This document shows, one piece after another, positions 39,947 through 52,100 of a stretch of DNA of 64,000 nucleotides (its first letter is position 1; each line of letters opens with the position of its first letter). The notes under the pieces are model-generated. The model was not told the origin of the DNA, did not search any database, and saw only the letters and a program-made list of their open reading frames with translations. Source of the DNA: Trichuris trichiura (Eukaryota; Nematoda; Enoplea; Trichinellida; Trichuridae); assembly GCA_037903355.1 (NCBI GenBank), contig JBAJFE010000031.1, positions 124,001 through 188,000 of the forward strand, in the 5' to 3' direction. The position numbers were made by a program, and so were the translations under genes.

Positions 39947-42900
39947 GGGTTTATAAGAAAATTAACTTTTATATCGTGGCTTGAACCTGCATACTTTAGG
40001 ATGCTGACTGTATGTTTTTTTACGCGCCATGTAGAAGTTGTTTGCTTCTTTTCGCGGCCGCTTTATATGTAGAGTAGTAGGACCGTAAGAGCTTTACTCA
40101 GCAGTTTACTTCAACACGCACGTCAGAATACAATGAACGACAGTACTCGATACTCGATAGATAGGTATATGTCTTACGGTATCTTTTCTGATGCTTAAGT
40201 AACAAGGGCGATCGCGTCCGCTACAGTAGCAAAATAGTTTCCGCAAAAAATCTACAAACTTCGCATTTTCTTCTCGTGAGCACGTTGTCACGGTATGCAG
40301 CAGACAGTTGCTATTCAGCATGCAAAAACTATAGTAAACAGTTAAATGGATGTAGGGTACAATTCACGACGACAGCTGCTCAAGTGATTAAATAATGCCG
40401 TCGCGGTGAAAGCACAATTTATCAGACTTGATGCTGCTGCAGGGAAACTTTTTAAACATTCAGCGCTTGAACAATGGAATATAGGTCGTGCCATAGCCTA
40501 TAATAGGATTAGTGATCGGTTGTCGTATCTCGGCGTTTAGTTCAGTAAACCATCCAGAGTGAGTGCGCAGAAAGCAGGTGCATTGATTTACGATTTAGTT
40601 CGACGTCACTGAGTTATTCACGTACATATCAAGCGCGGGAGCGGGATCCAGTTGGTCACCACTGATATGCGAGTACACTTCGGTAATTTTTGGCCATGGC
40701 AAATCCTTTGCGCTACTTTGTTTTGTTTGCAACTCACTTGGAGGAAACAATGCTCTTTATTACCTAAAACGTGACCAGCATAACTAATCCAGTTCCTACT
40801 GATATTCAAACCGAATAAAGCCAAGAAAGCAACTATTCAAAATGCAAAGAGAAAATAGAACTTGTACACTGCACGCTGACATGAAATTGAAGCCTAAGGG
40901 TAAGCGCCCGCAGTGAAATGCAAAAGAAGTACGCTTAGATATTCCGTTCAAAGTTAATGCCCTTCTCGGAAGAAATGGATGACGGCATCAGCCGAAAAGT
41001 CAACTCATTAACGCGGGATTATTATTTATGAATGGGTCAACTTCCCTCTCCCACACAGGAATGGAGAAAAACAGTCGAACTTAGTTTTCACTCATTACGG
41101 CATGAGTTAAAATTTTTGAATTTGATCCACCCTTTCCAAACACCTGCTCCCTACGCTTGCCTCAGAGCTCAAGTCAAAATGGTTTTAATAGCCAGTTATT
41201 GTAATCAACATTATCCCTCTGTCTTACACTTCTACACTATCCTGCAATAACCCCCTTAGGATTATAAGTACTTGCTGCTACCTGAAGATCATTTACAGAT
41301 TATTACTTCAAGGAAATTGAATTTACTTTCCGAAACGCGTTGCTGCGGATAAAGTATATTTCCGCAAAGTGTTGTCAAAATGAGCCTTCAAATAGGTCAG
41401 CTTTGATCAGGCTTAAACTTCATGTGGAGAAAATTCCAGCTCAAAATTTTATATCAAAAAGTTACATTCAGAAGCGCTTAACAAAACCCAAAAGTCGAAC
41501 TGCTTTTCACGCAGTGCGTGCGGCAAAATCTTTATTGACAAAAGCGACTTTACGACATAGGCCAGGCATTTTTTCTACGCGACATTGCTGTCAGAGCTGA
41601 AGCCGAATCAAAAGCGTCTAAATGGCTTTGACATTTTTAAAAGGATGCTATGTATTATACAGCCATTAGGACGCGGAATGGGCAGTCACTAACTCTTTAG
41701 GAAAACAACTTCATTTAAGTGCTTGCTGCCTTATACCATGACATTTCTCTTTTCAATCAATACGACAGCTATTGTTTATGTCTGGTAATCCAAAGGACGA
41801 CCAAACATATAAAGCAGTAGTAGATGTCATAAGAAACAGTGTTATTAAAGTTGCAATTCATTCGGATTCTACGTTATCGACTGACAACCGAGAAAGCACT
41901 GGCTCAAAGAAAGGCCAGCGCTTCCAACTCTCATTATGACACATTTGCCGGGACAATGTGGGCATCAAATTTTCGAAAGGATACGTCTATTGGCAGACGA
42001 AGAACAGATCTGCTACAGTGGGTCGAAATTGATGAGCAGGTGTAAATCATCCCTTCCATTATAGCCTATTTGAAAAAACTCAAGCGGACAACCCCACTCG
42101 CACCGTTAGCACATGATTATGGATCAAAACGCTGCTAAGACCGTCAGTTCAATGTGGCTGGAGTAAAATTCCTATTCAAATTTTAAAAAGTCGTAAAAAT
42201 TTGATTAGTTCGATCGAAAGGTTTTTGCTTGCTTCTTGCCGCTAATGAATGGGTCAGCAACGACCATTGACAATGGAGCTCATCGGGGAAACGAATTTAT
42301 TGCTTAATTAACGAACTTCGCACCGTACTGACATTTACTTTACTTATATTCGCAAATCGATTTGCGAATTCAACCCGCAAGGAAGCAATGAAATGCTTTG
42401 AAGGAAATCAAGCTTTCAGCGGTGCCACAATATGGGCCACGGTCCGTACAGAGTCATTTACGATCATTTTGGGATAACTTCCTCGCTAAAGTGCGCTCAG
42501 GTTAGGTGAAGCGTTCAACATTTTGAATGCCAGCGCAAATTCTAAATTTTGAAAGTAATAATCATACGCAGCCCGTCAAGACCAATCAGCGAGGAGGAAA
42601 GTTAGCTCAGCTTGACTTCATCGATTGATCAACAAAACTAAATGATCCAATGGTCCATTAAGGAAGTAGAACGTATCGATGATAGTTGAAAGCGGAAAAC
42701 GAACCATTGCAATAAGAAAAATTGACATTCGACGGACCGCGCGTAGCAAACAGACTCATTTGAATTAGACAGATATGTCAAGCTTAAGCAGAAGTTGAAT
42801 TCTGGTGCGTCGTCAACTTAATGGACAGGCATACTTTCAAGGATTCGCCTTTCCACTGATCAACGGTACAGTGCAAAACTGCCCGCGGCTGTACTTTCTG

Positions 42901-43704
42901 TAAATCAAAAATTGACCGATTACAAAAAAGCGTTTTTCGAAAGCTTTGTCAGCTTTGCCCAACTTTTTAGAAAAGATAGCGAAATCGAAATTCACCGGTT
43001 TAAGGGGGCTCTTACTCTTCTTCACATGCTGGAAAGCAGTGGTAAAATTCCAATCACTCGCTGCCATCTTACAGATTCATTAACACTGAACAGTCGGTCG
43101 AAGATGACGACAAAAAGCTTACATAAAAGATCTTCTAGGCAGCTGCAGAGCTGACAGCAGCAACCACTGTGTTTCAACCGAGTGGACTGCATAAAAGGCG
43201 AAATGACTGGCGCGTTTCCAGCAGTGACGTTAACAAAGATCTTCCAATACGCGCTGCAAATGCTTTCCGGTAAATTGTTTTTCTTCTAAAAAGCGACCTC
43301 TATTGGTCTCTGCCTTCATTGTCACTGCAAAAAGGCCATTGCTAAACGTTTGGGCGTCATTTGAACGTCCGCTTTCAGGTGCATTCAAGCGGAAATAGAG
43401 GATCTTCGTTGTCAACACTGCTCGCGCTGTACGGTTGTCACTTGTAACCTTTTCGAATTCTCGTCGGTCGGCCAAGGTGAGCTAATGACATTTTGCGGCA
43501 CAATGTTGTTGATGGTACAACGATAGCCGCGATCAATCAAATGCGAACTCGACGTTCTGCCACAACTAATCGCCACTCGATATTCTGTTAGCCGAACTTC
43601 GATTTTCCGGCTGGCAGCTCATTTGTATCTGTAATTAAATTCGTCTGAGCTGGCCTAACCATCCCTTGACGGTGACACCCGTTTCACTTGTTCGGCTGTT
43701 CACG
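39947..43704. other. gene-poor region before SGSM
   Basis: 3.7 kb without a gene I can support. It contains dispersed repeat copy b at 41032-41255. Frames at 42837-43154 on both strands look open, but their translations match no known family and lack splice or codon support. Confidence 0.4.
41032..41255 (+). repeat. dispersed repeat, copy b
   Basis: Partner of the minus-strand copy at 36521-36784; see there for the shared open-frame similarity. Confidence 0.6.
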
Positions 43705-46700
43705 ATGGGCGAAAGACGTTGCGATGGTAGGTGTGCTCACTGGTGCCTTCAAGCGGTTCCTCAATCTTTACGCTTATATCTGAATCATTTTGTTTAGTCC
43801 AGTCGGCTAGTCAAAGACGAAATGAACTGCTGAACGAACTGAAGAAGCAGGCAAGCATTCAAGTAATTCTTGCTCGGACTCGAAAGCCCACCATTTAGGT
43901 AAAGCGGATAATGGAGGAAGCAGTATGCATGAAGGTGATCGGCGAAAGTAGCGGGAACATAACCGCGCTATGCTTGGCCGTGGAAAACTGTCTTTTACAC
44001 GGCCTTCGGAAACGGGTGTTCGGCTTCTTCGGCAGAGCGACAACATTCACATTATTGCACAAAGTTGCGATTTCTTTTCCGCCCGCCGCCTCTGTGCTTA
44101 GATTAACGGTTGAAGTGGAGAGAACACCATTGGAAGCGAACAAGTAAGCAGCACATTTATCAAAAAGTGTATATTATAGTTTTCCTTCCAGCAAAGAGGA
44201 GTTCGACCGGTTGAGGACGAGAAGAAAGTTGCTGTGGATCCGCCTGGCGCTGGTTGAAAAAGTGCTCGACCTCATTGTCGACTATATTGCCAAAAATGCG
44301 CCGTAAGTTTCTTCACTTTTGTAATGAGCAGGTTAGAACTTTTCGAATTTCAAATTTTTAACATTTTTCCTCCACCAACTAACCTTAGACACTATTGCCG
44401 GCACGCGTACACGCGTCAGCTGACTATAAAAAAATTATTACGCTTGAAAACGCGCGCGGAAGGGGAATACTGTAACAGAAATTGAAATTCTTCTTCGTCA
44501 TTGCCGTAACATCGGCGGAGAAATTCCGTTTCCGCCTTATTCCCAATTGACAAACGTATTGACCATAAAGAAGAGGTCGCCGTTTTGACGAATGGTAAAG
44601 TGAATCTTTGATCGATTCTTTTGTCTCACTTTTATCGCAGGCAAAAGGATGTCTCTGAAATTCTCCTAATCTGCCAAAGTCGTCATGGCGGCATTCAATG
44701 CAGCCACGCTGACACTTGATCGGTCAGAGTCACAAAAACAATGGATCTTCAAGACGGCAAAATGCACAGCGGAGCAGCTTAGCGGTGGGACGTTTGCTGC
44801 GATGGCGGTGCTGCAATTTCAAATCTGTATTTCTGCAAAGTTGTTTAATTAGTAAGACCTTTCATTCATCTACTCAGCGGCAAGATTGAACTGACTGCCG
44901 TAAAGCTAATTGTGTGCATTGTGCAGCAAAATGAGCACGGACGCAAAGAAGCTGAGCTAAGGAAGCTTACTTAGTCAGAACGCCGCACAATGTATCACTT
45001 TCCACGCTGGGACCACTTTGGCATGTACGCTGTTGATGGGTTCGAATAATTTTGCTCATTGAAATATGTTCACGACGTTACTAATGGGCCATTGGGGGCT
45101 CCCTGAAATTCCTACGACAATAAGATCTATTACGAATTTCTAAATTTCGCTAATAAGCAACGGATGGGGACAAAAAGAAAACTTTAAACAAAAACTTGAT
45201 TGCATACGCTGCGCATATGCTTCTTTGGCTATCTTTTGTCTTTAAGCGATTGCGCGTAAACTAACCGGACAAAATCTTTTTTTTTCCAGGCGGTACTACG
45301 ATCCGGAGGCTTTAATGTTCGACTCGGTAACTGGAAACATGGTAGCCGGTTTGCTTGGTAAGTCGATTCGATCGTTTTGCCGTTGGCACTAATGCGAGCC
45401 TAAATCAATTTATCTTAAAGGCTTATTTTTTTCGAACAGGCAAAAAAACCTAACTTGCTTATTTTCAAAAGCGACAAACGGTTGGCGGGCAACAAAACAT
45501 TTTCCTAATCAGCCTGATGACTGACCCTTTTGTTGACATAGTCAAAAAGTCGAGGAAAGGAAATTTGCAAAATTGCTTCACGCAAAAGGCTGTACAAATT
45601 TATCGCTCCATGAGGGCACTACGTTAAACGGAAAAATACGCACTGAATAAAGTTAAGGGTTTAAGAGCTGTCCTATTGTTAAAAAAGCACTTTTGCAAAT
45701 GAGTGCTGCCCCACTCTTTCAGCAAAGCAATGAATTAAAGTAATTAACTCAAAGAGGAACAGCATGAACATACTTAGCATACAGGTGCGTTTTTTCATCT
45801 TTTCAGTTGGTCCGTGCGCATTAGAGTATACGAAGGAGGCGTTGCTCGACGAGGACAATCGTTTCAACGGATTTACAATTTCTGAGCTGCTTCAGCGGAA
45901 TCAATTTCGTTCAACCAAGTCAGCAGGAAACGGAACTCGATCGCCTCACTTAAGTCTGACAGTACGTAAAACGTTTCTTTGAAGGGAACACTTTCTTTTG
46001 AATCTATTTGTCAAGGCGAGGCGAGCGTCCAGCTTGAACATCGACGTAGTCAACACGTGCAAAACGTTTGTTCATGAGCACTTCATGTCGCTGCACGAAA
46101 GCCCAAAGTCTCATCTACTTTACGGCAAAAGCAACATTGCAGTCTGTTCAGTAAAGGATATACAAAAATCGATTAAATGCCCTACGCTTATGTGCAAATA
46201 ATCAACATAGGCAAATTCCAAATCGTCAATCATGGGATATCTATCGTTGCATCAGCTGGAACGCGGTAACCTTCGTCTAAGATGGGCTCCAAATGAACTA
46301 GTGCACCCTGAGCATACTGCCATTGAAAGGTACACACTCACTCTGAGTATACGCCTTTTTTTGAGATTCAGTTTAAGCAGTGACACGCTTTGGGATATGG
46401 TCTTTTCAGTTGACTTGGACATAGTCTCCTGCATACATTGCCATACCGTAGGTATGCCTAAATTGATTGAATAGTTTGACTTCTTTGATGCGCGCACTTA
46501 TTGAAGCTCCCAACGGAGTGGCAGTTGTTTTCGTCGGTTGTGACGGCGTCCAGTATCCGTCGCTTACTTTTGAATCAACGCTGCATATGCTCGACTTTTT
46601 ATCCGCTGTCGATTCCAGTCTTCGACCGGATCGTCGTTTGGATCCAAATCTTCTTACCGACCGTGGCAGAGGCAATAACCGATCCACCGTATCTAATCAA

Positions 46701-49700
46701 TGCATTATTTCAATGTTGAAAATAAATAGATGCATTTCTTGCGATGCTCGACCGAACGGATCAGTCCCAAAAGCCCAACTGCGTACTCAAAGTAATCAAT
46801 AGAATGTCGTTGAACGAAAGTACGTTCCTTTCGTTTTGAACAATCGCCTACAAAGCTGCTTATTGAATCTTTCGACAGATTCGCCGATTCTACAACGGCT
46901 CGCTCGTTCGAAGGCGCCAACTGACGAAACAACGAGACTGACCCTGCCTTCGTCGACGGAACTCGTTGCCAAACCCAATAAGGATGGAAAAGATACCTCA
47001 AAGTAGGCGTCAAATAATGGTCGGTTAGCTTTGGTATGAGAAAATTACAACTTAGGGATAGTGTACGGCTGGCCTACGATTCAATCAGACATCAAATATT
47101 ATGTCGAGCCTTTTACGGATGTAAGTTGGCAATTTTGCCAAAAGTTCAGCTTTTTTCCTCAATGGAAATACGGTCACTTGCGTTAGGGATGGCCTTTAGT
47201 CGACATATGAAAATGATCCGAACGCACTTGAAAAGTTTGGTCAACTGCGATGTTGACAATTACGAGTCAATCTATGCAAATGAAGCTCTTACGAAGTTGA
47301 CCGCCGACCAATGGACTTCAATGCGGTCCCGCTTGCAGGTAAGCAGCGCTCACAGTGGCTGCAACGTCCGCGTCTTTTAAATGAATAAATATTCATTCAG
47401 CTTTTCTCATGAATGACAGCATGCACCATTAGCCATTTACGCGTATTTTAAGGAATCTGATGAACGCAAGGCGTTGCATCGCATCTATGTGTGCGGTTGC
47501 GAGCCGTCAATTCGTCCTTGCGTTTGGCCATTCCTGCTGGATGTACACAAGTGGGCTGATACAAACGATCAAATCGAGTCGCGTACAAGCGAAGTTCGAC
47601 AGCGGTATCAGATGGCCATTGTCCATTGGCAAGCAGTTGAATTAATCGTACGGAAGAATGAACAAGAAGCTCTTACGGAAGGTAAAACATTTTTGGTTAT
47701 TAAATTAAAATTCTATCGGCAAGCACAGAGAAGAAAAAAATTAAGACTCTACCAACCATTGGATAAGGTTATAAATATATGTTGAAAAGGATATGTATCC
47801 TTTCAGTTGAAGATATAATTCTAAAAAAGAGGGTTCTGATATACTTTCTGTGATTATCTATAGATATAGCAGTATGTAAATTAAGAATGTTATTCGAAGA
47901 AACCAGTGCGACCTAGTTAGGTTAAAGCAAATATATCCAACACTAGTGATAATAAAATGCATTTTTTCAAATGGTGCGTGAATAAGGCTGCTACTCACGT
48001 TAGTAATACAACTTAAGGAAAAGATTAAGTCAAACGCCATGTTTCTATTCGTAACTTTTGTCCAACTGCCAACTGGTTGATTGGTGCTTCACCTTAAACT
48101 CGTATGAACAGCAACAATGTCACGTTTTAGCCAAACGACTCAATAAGGAACGACTGTGCAGTCGCAGCGAAACGCCAGCGGCGGAATTCAATTTGTCAAA
48201 TGAAGTTTTCTCCGATTCTTTCGACGACAGTACGCAAAGTTCTCCCGCCATTGTTTCAATGAGAACCTGCTCATCCAATGCTGCTGATTTTCAAAAGGAA
48301 AAAGATTGTAAAACACACTGTAGTTTGGATAGTGGTTACATTGGAAGCGCGGGCAGTGGTCAAAAGTTTACCTACGAAAAGTCCGCATTGGAAGAATTCG
48401 AAAAAGAGACGACCAGCTCGTCGACAGCCGAAGGTGTCTGCGCATATACGGTAAGTCAGGATAAGCATAATTAGCTAGCAAGAACGTCATTATAAAATAC
48501 TGATATTAACGAAGCGCAAAAATGATAATAACAGCTTTCATCTTACAAATTTTTGACAAACCTAAAAGTGCGTTATTTTTTAAGAAAGAACTGATTGATA
48601 ACTTTGCAAAAAACCTACGACGGATCGATAACGACGTGCTTAGATGCGATCGCAATCATCCATACTTCAACGATTTGAACCTGCAGAAGTTGAAAAACGT
48701 CATTTGCACGTAATTTGCATATGTAGACGCTGCAACGACGCCAACAATCTGCCCGGTAATGTTTAGATATACGTGGGAGCACATTGACGATGGCTACGTA
48801 CAAGGAATGTGCGATTTAGCGGCTCCGCTGTTGGTCACCTTTGACGAAGGTGAGCTGTTAAGTAGACTTTACGTAACTACTTTACTAGCATTTTTAAAAG
48901 AAGTGACGACCTATATGTGCTTTTCAAAATTGATGGAAAGGATGGGTCAACTTTTCCCGGGATCTAGCAGCGCTATGGACTCCTGTTTGTCTTACGTAGT
49001 TCAACTTCTACAAGTAAGCTATTACTCAATGAGATCTGCTCATAGAGCGCAATTTTTAAGGTTGTTGACCACGAGTTATTCGATTTGGTATACCGCAACG
49101 GTGATTACACGCATTGCTTCTTCTGCTACCGGTGGTTTCTTCTTGACTTCAAGAGAGGTAAACTCATTTCAAAAGGCACACATATTAACACTAGGACAAA
49201 CGCTGCGAACTTCGCTCATACGCTGACTTTTAAATTAAAAAAAATAAGTCAAAATACATTCTTGAGAGTAAACAACATAACCTAGAACAGTACAAAGCAA
49301 TTTTAGTTTACAATGCTTTTCATCATTTCAACTTTAGACGACATACGCAATTCCTTTTTGAAATCTTTCTGAGTCTCTTCCACTATTTACCGCCAATCAT
49401 TACAGTAGTCTCAAAAGTAATCAAGTTTGTTCTACTCGCAAATATACGGTAAGATAAACAAGACCAAGCTTTATTTTTTGCGTGTAAAGCAAACCAGATA
49501 CGCCTTTTCTTCCTGTTAAGCATGTACTCGTCCTGTTTTGCCCTTAGCTAAGCCTAAGCCAAAACAAAAGCTTCATGTTTAGGCTTAGACTTAGGTAAGG
49601 AAGGAATAAGATGGCCAACAAAGTCACCATACGTCGGTGAGACGCATTACCGCAAATCAGTGCTCCTTGTCTTATTGTGTGCCTACGAATAGAACAAACC

Positions 49701-50898
49701 TGATTATTGACAATATACTGTATGGCTTGGTGGTAAATAAGGAAGGAAGTCTATTTTTGACCGTAAAACTTTCAAGGTTCCCGCTGCCCCATCAGAGCTG
49801 TAAAATACGAAAGGCGGCGTAACGACCGCAGCTTAATGGAGGCGATTTCGTCCAGAGGTACGTATTCTTTACGGGGATTGATTTTCTCAGTCTACTCGAA
49901 AAACAAGTTAAAATAAAATAGAAAAAGAAGGAAAGCATAAAATAAAATAACGTAAAGTACATGAACTTTTAGAAGGAAAGAAAATGCATCTAAAAATCTT
50001 GTTTTTTATTCTTCGGCCTTTGGTCGCTTTCCTCAGAGTATAAAGTCGCACATCCCAGATTTCTTGGCATTCCCAACAGCGACTGTTCATTTTTTTGTTT
50101 ACTTTTTCATATTTGTACATGGATGCTCCGTCAGTATATTTGTTTCGTACATACATAGTAGGGAAAAGTTCACAGAAACTATAGGAATTTTGCATCCGTA
50201 GACATATGTATAAAAGAACCACACCCGTTACAATAAATTTACAAGTAACATAATAATAAAATATTTATAAATATTCAAATTACTAAGCATAAAAATGGTC
50301 AACTTACTTTGCCTTACGGGTACAACCAAAAGGTCCCCCTTCGTACAGTAGTTACTTCACGTTATGCATTAGAAAAGCTGGTATCCTGCAAGAAAGTATG
50401 AAGGTCAACAATTTGAATATATGCAAAATGCCCAAGGCTTGAAACAGTTAAAGAGCGTTCGCGCGCATAAGCGTTCTACTGTTTAAACGGCAATGTTAAT
50501 TTGTTTACTCGTATTCGCAGAACTGACGTACGAGGATACTTTCGCCGTTTGGGAAACAATATGGAGTGCCAACAAGCACTTATCGACCAACTTTTCCGTA
50601 TTCGTCGCCTTCGGGTTGATTCAACTTTACAGAGACATAATAGTTGACAATTCAATGGAATTTGCCGACATTATTCGATTTTACGCAGGTACTAATTAAT
50701 TGTCCAGCCTTTCACTGCCGCTGCCCAAAGTTAGATTGCATTTTCTTCACAGTAGAAGAAAACATTGTTTAAAAAAATTTGAAGTCTAATATTGCTTTTA
50801 AAACTTCAGATATGGCTGGCAAACATGACGTTTCGAAGGTGCTTCAAATGGCCAGAAAAATGTTCGAACAACTTTTTACCATTCTGAAGCCGCGATGA
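43705..50898 (+). CDS. SGSM1: SGSM-type RUN-TBC Rab GTPase-activating protein
   Basis: Twenty-one exons: 43705-43726, 43798-43850, 43899-44143, 44192-44302, 45290-45357, 45807-45961, 46016-46150, 46211-46329, 46378-46451, 46507-46688, 46803-47002, 47056-47120, 47187-47338, 47453-47681, 48131-48450, 48585-48709, 48767-48849, 48901-49013, 49061-49157, 50521-50688, 50810-50898 (2730 nt, 909 residues). Order matches human SGSM1/2: RUN domain ([47 protein letters not shown]), Rab-binding region ([40 protein letters not shown]), then a TBC domain split by an acidic Ser-rich loop ([14 protein letters not shown]). The TBC arginine and glutamine fingers are intact ([20 protein letters not shown]). It probably acts on Rab GTPases at endosome/Golgi membranes. 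The first intron after exon 2 uses a GC donor. The first exon is the least certain. It cannot be assigned to SGSM1 rather than SGSM2. Confidence 0.94.
43851..43898 (+). other. 48-nt GC-AG intron
   Basis: Donor CAG|GCAAGC, acceptor ATTTAG; splicing joins NELKKQ to VKRIMEEAV, exactly as the family requires. Confidence 0.8.
44303..45289. other. SGSM intron 4
   Basis: 987 nt, far longer than its neighbours. No coding or repeat feature recognised. Confidence 0.5.
49158..50520. other. SGSM intron 19 with repeat
   Basis: 1363 nt carrying the best-preserved fold-back repeat (about 49490-49660). The frame on the minus strand at 49908-50222 has no family match and is not called. Confidence 0.5.
49490..49660. 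repeat. fold-back repeat with TTAGGC-like arms, copy 5
   Basis: Left arm GTTTTGCCCTTAGCTAAGCC and right arm GGCTTAGACTTAGGTAAGG are imperfect reverse complements around an AT-rich centre; the flanks match the other copies. Confidence 0.7.
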
Positions 50899-52100
50899 AC
50901 ATGTACTAATTGGTAGGAGAGTTGTCGAATGAACGATGCTTTAAGATGTCCTTTTTTCCCGCGCCAGTCGGCAGTAATGACAGGTCAGTACATTTGCTTA
51001 AGATGAAAAAAACAATATTTGTCAACGGCTGCCTTAAACAACTCTACTAAAATAATTAGAATAACGGTTAATCAGTTTTATTACGGCTGCTTCGAAAAAT
51101 AAAAGTACTTTGCTAACCAACCAGTGAGATTATAACAGACTTCAGAAAGCTTCAGTCAAGAAGTAAAACATATAACCAAATGCTACTCACTTGTTATGGA
51201 AACTATTTTATTTAAATAAACCAAATCGTACAAGGTTGTATTCTTCATTGAGTCGAAATCTTGAATGGGTCAAAGTTCTGAGTTTTCAAAATTTTGACTC
51301 ATTCAAGTTTCGACACATTCGTTGTCTATATGGCTTCGCTAATTTTAAAAGCTTTATTTCCTTAGCATAGCTGTTAATGAAATTTCAACACTTTACGCGC
51401 GTTTAAATATCAGAGAACCAAATCATGCATTTAGCTATAGCTGCGAGCAACTTAGGCACACTTACCACTCAACAGCCACTTGCAATTATCCAGAAAACTG
51501 AGCAACGAAAAGTACGGAGTTTTGTTCATCCTTTTGGAAGAAAACCAGCGCAAGCAAGCGCGCACTACCTTATACAAATACTCACTCTTTTACTCTTCTT
51601 CTTAGCTTTCTGATAGATCTTGTAAAAACCATTGGTCAGCGGTGATCCACAAGAGATGTATAATAAAAGGATGACCGCCTTTACGCTTTTCGCCATCTGA
51701 AACCTGTGTCACCAATAGCAGTAACAATACTAACAATAAAAATAATAATGATACAGTAACCAATGTTACCTTAAAATCCATCATTCCAATTCAAACTCTG
51801 ACAATGAAAACGTCTGCTGCGACTACTGTGAGCAGATTTCTGTTCAGACAAACAAAAAGAAAAGCAACCTACAAAACACTAGGAAAGGTATTTTGTTAAA
51901 ATTACAGTAGGTTGTAAAAACAATCCACTGAGACAGTATAGATTAATGCTGCAGTTTCGAGGTAACATATTTTTATCTTTCGCATATTTCCACGCAAGAT
52001 GAAGCGTTGCCAGTTAAAAAGGCCGTGGGACAAAGACAAGGAAGGATATCAATAAGGAATAATCCATTCTGTACCGTTGTACCATTGTCTGCGGAATGGA
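50899..52100. other. convergent intergenic region, SGSM / XPO7
   Basis: 1.2 kb between two 3' ends. Contains a 23-bp-arm hairpin at 51252-51314; otherwise nothing recognised. Confidence 0.5.
51252..51314. repeat. short hairpin, 23-bp arms
   Basis: GTCGAAATCTTGAATGGGTC at the left is matched by GACTCATTCAAGTTTCGAC at the right. Shares GAATGGGTC-AAGTTCTGA with the larger fold-back at 53.7 kb. Confidence 0.75.

Noticed and set aside
42837..43154. Possible gene before SGSM
   Set aside because: Both strands are open for about 75-80 codons but translations match nothing, and no flanking exons could be built.
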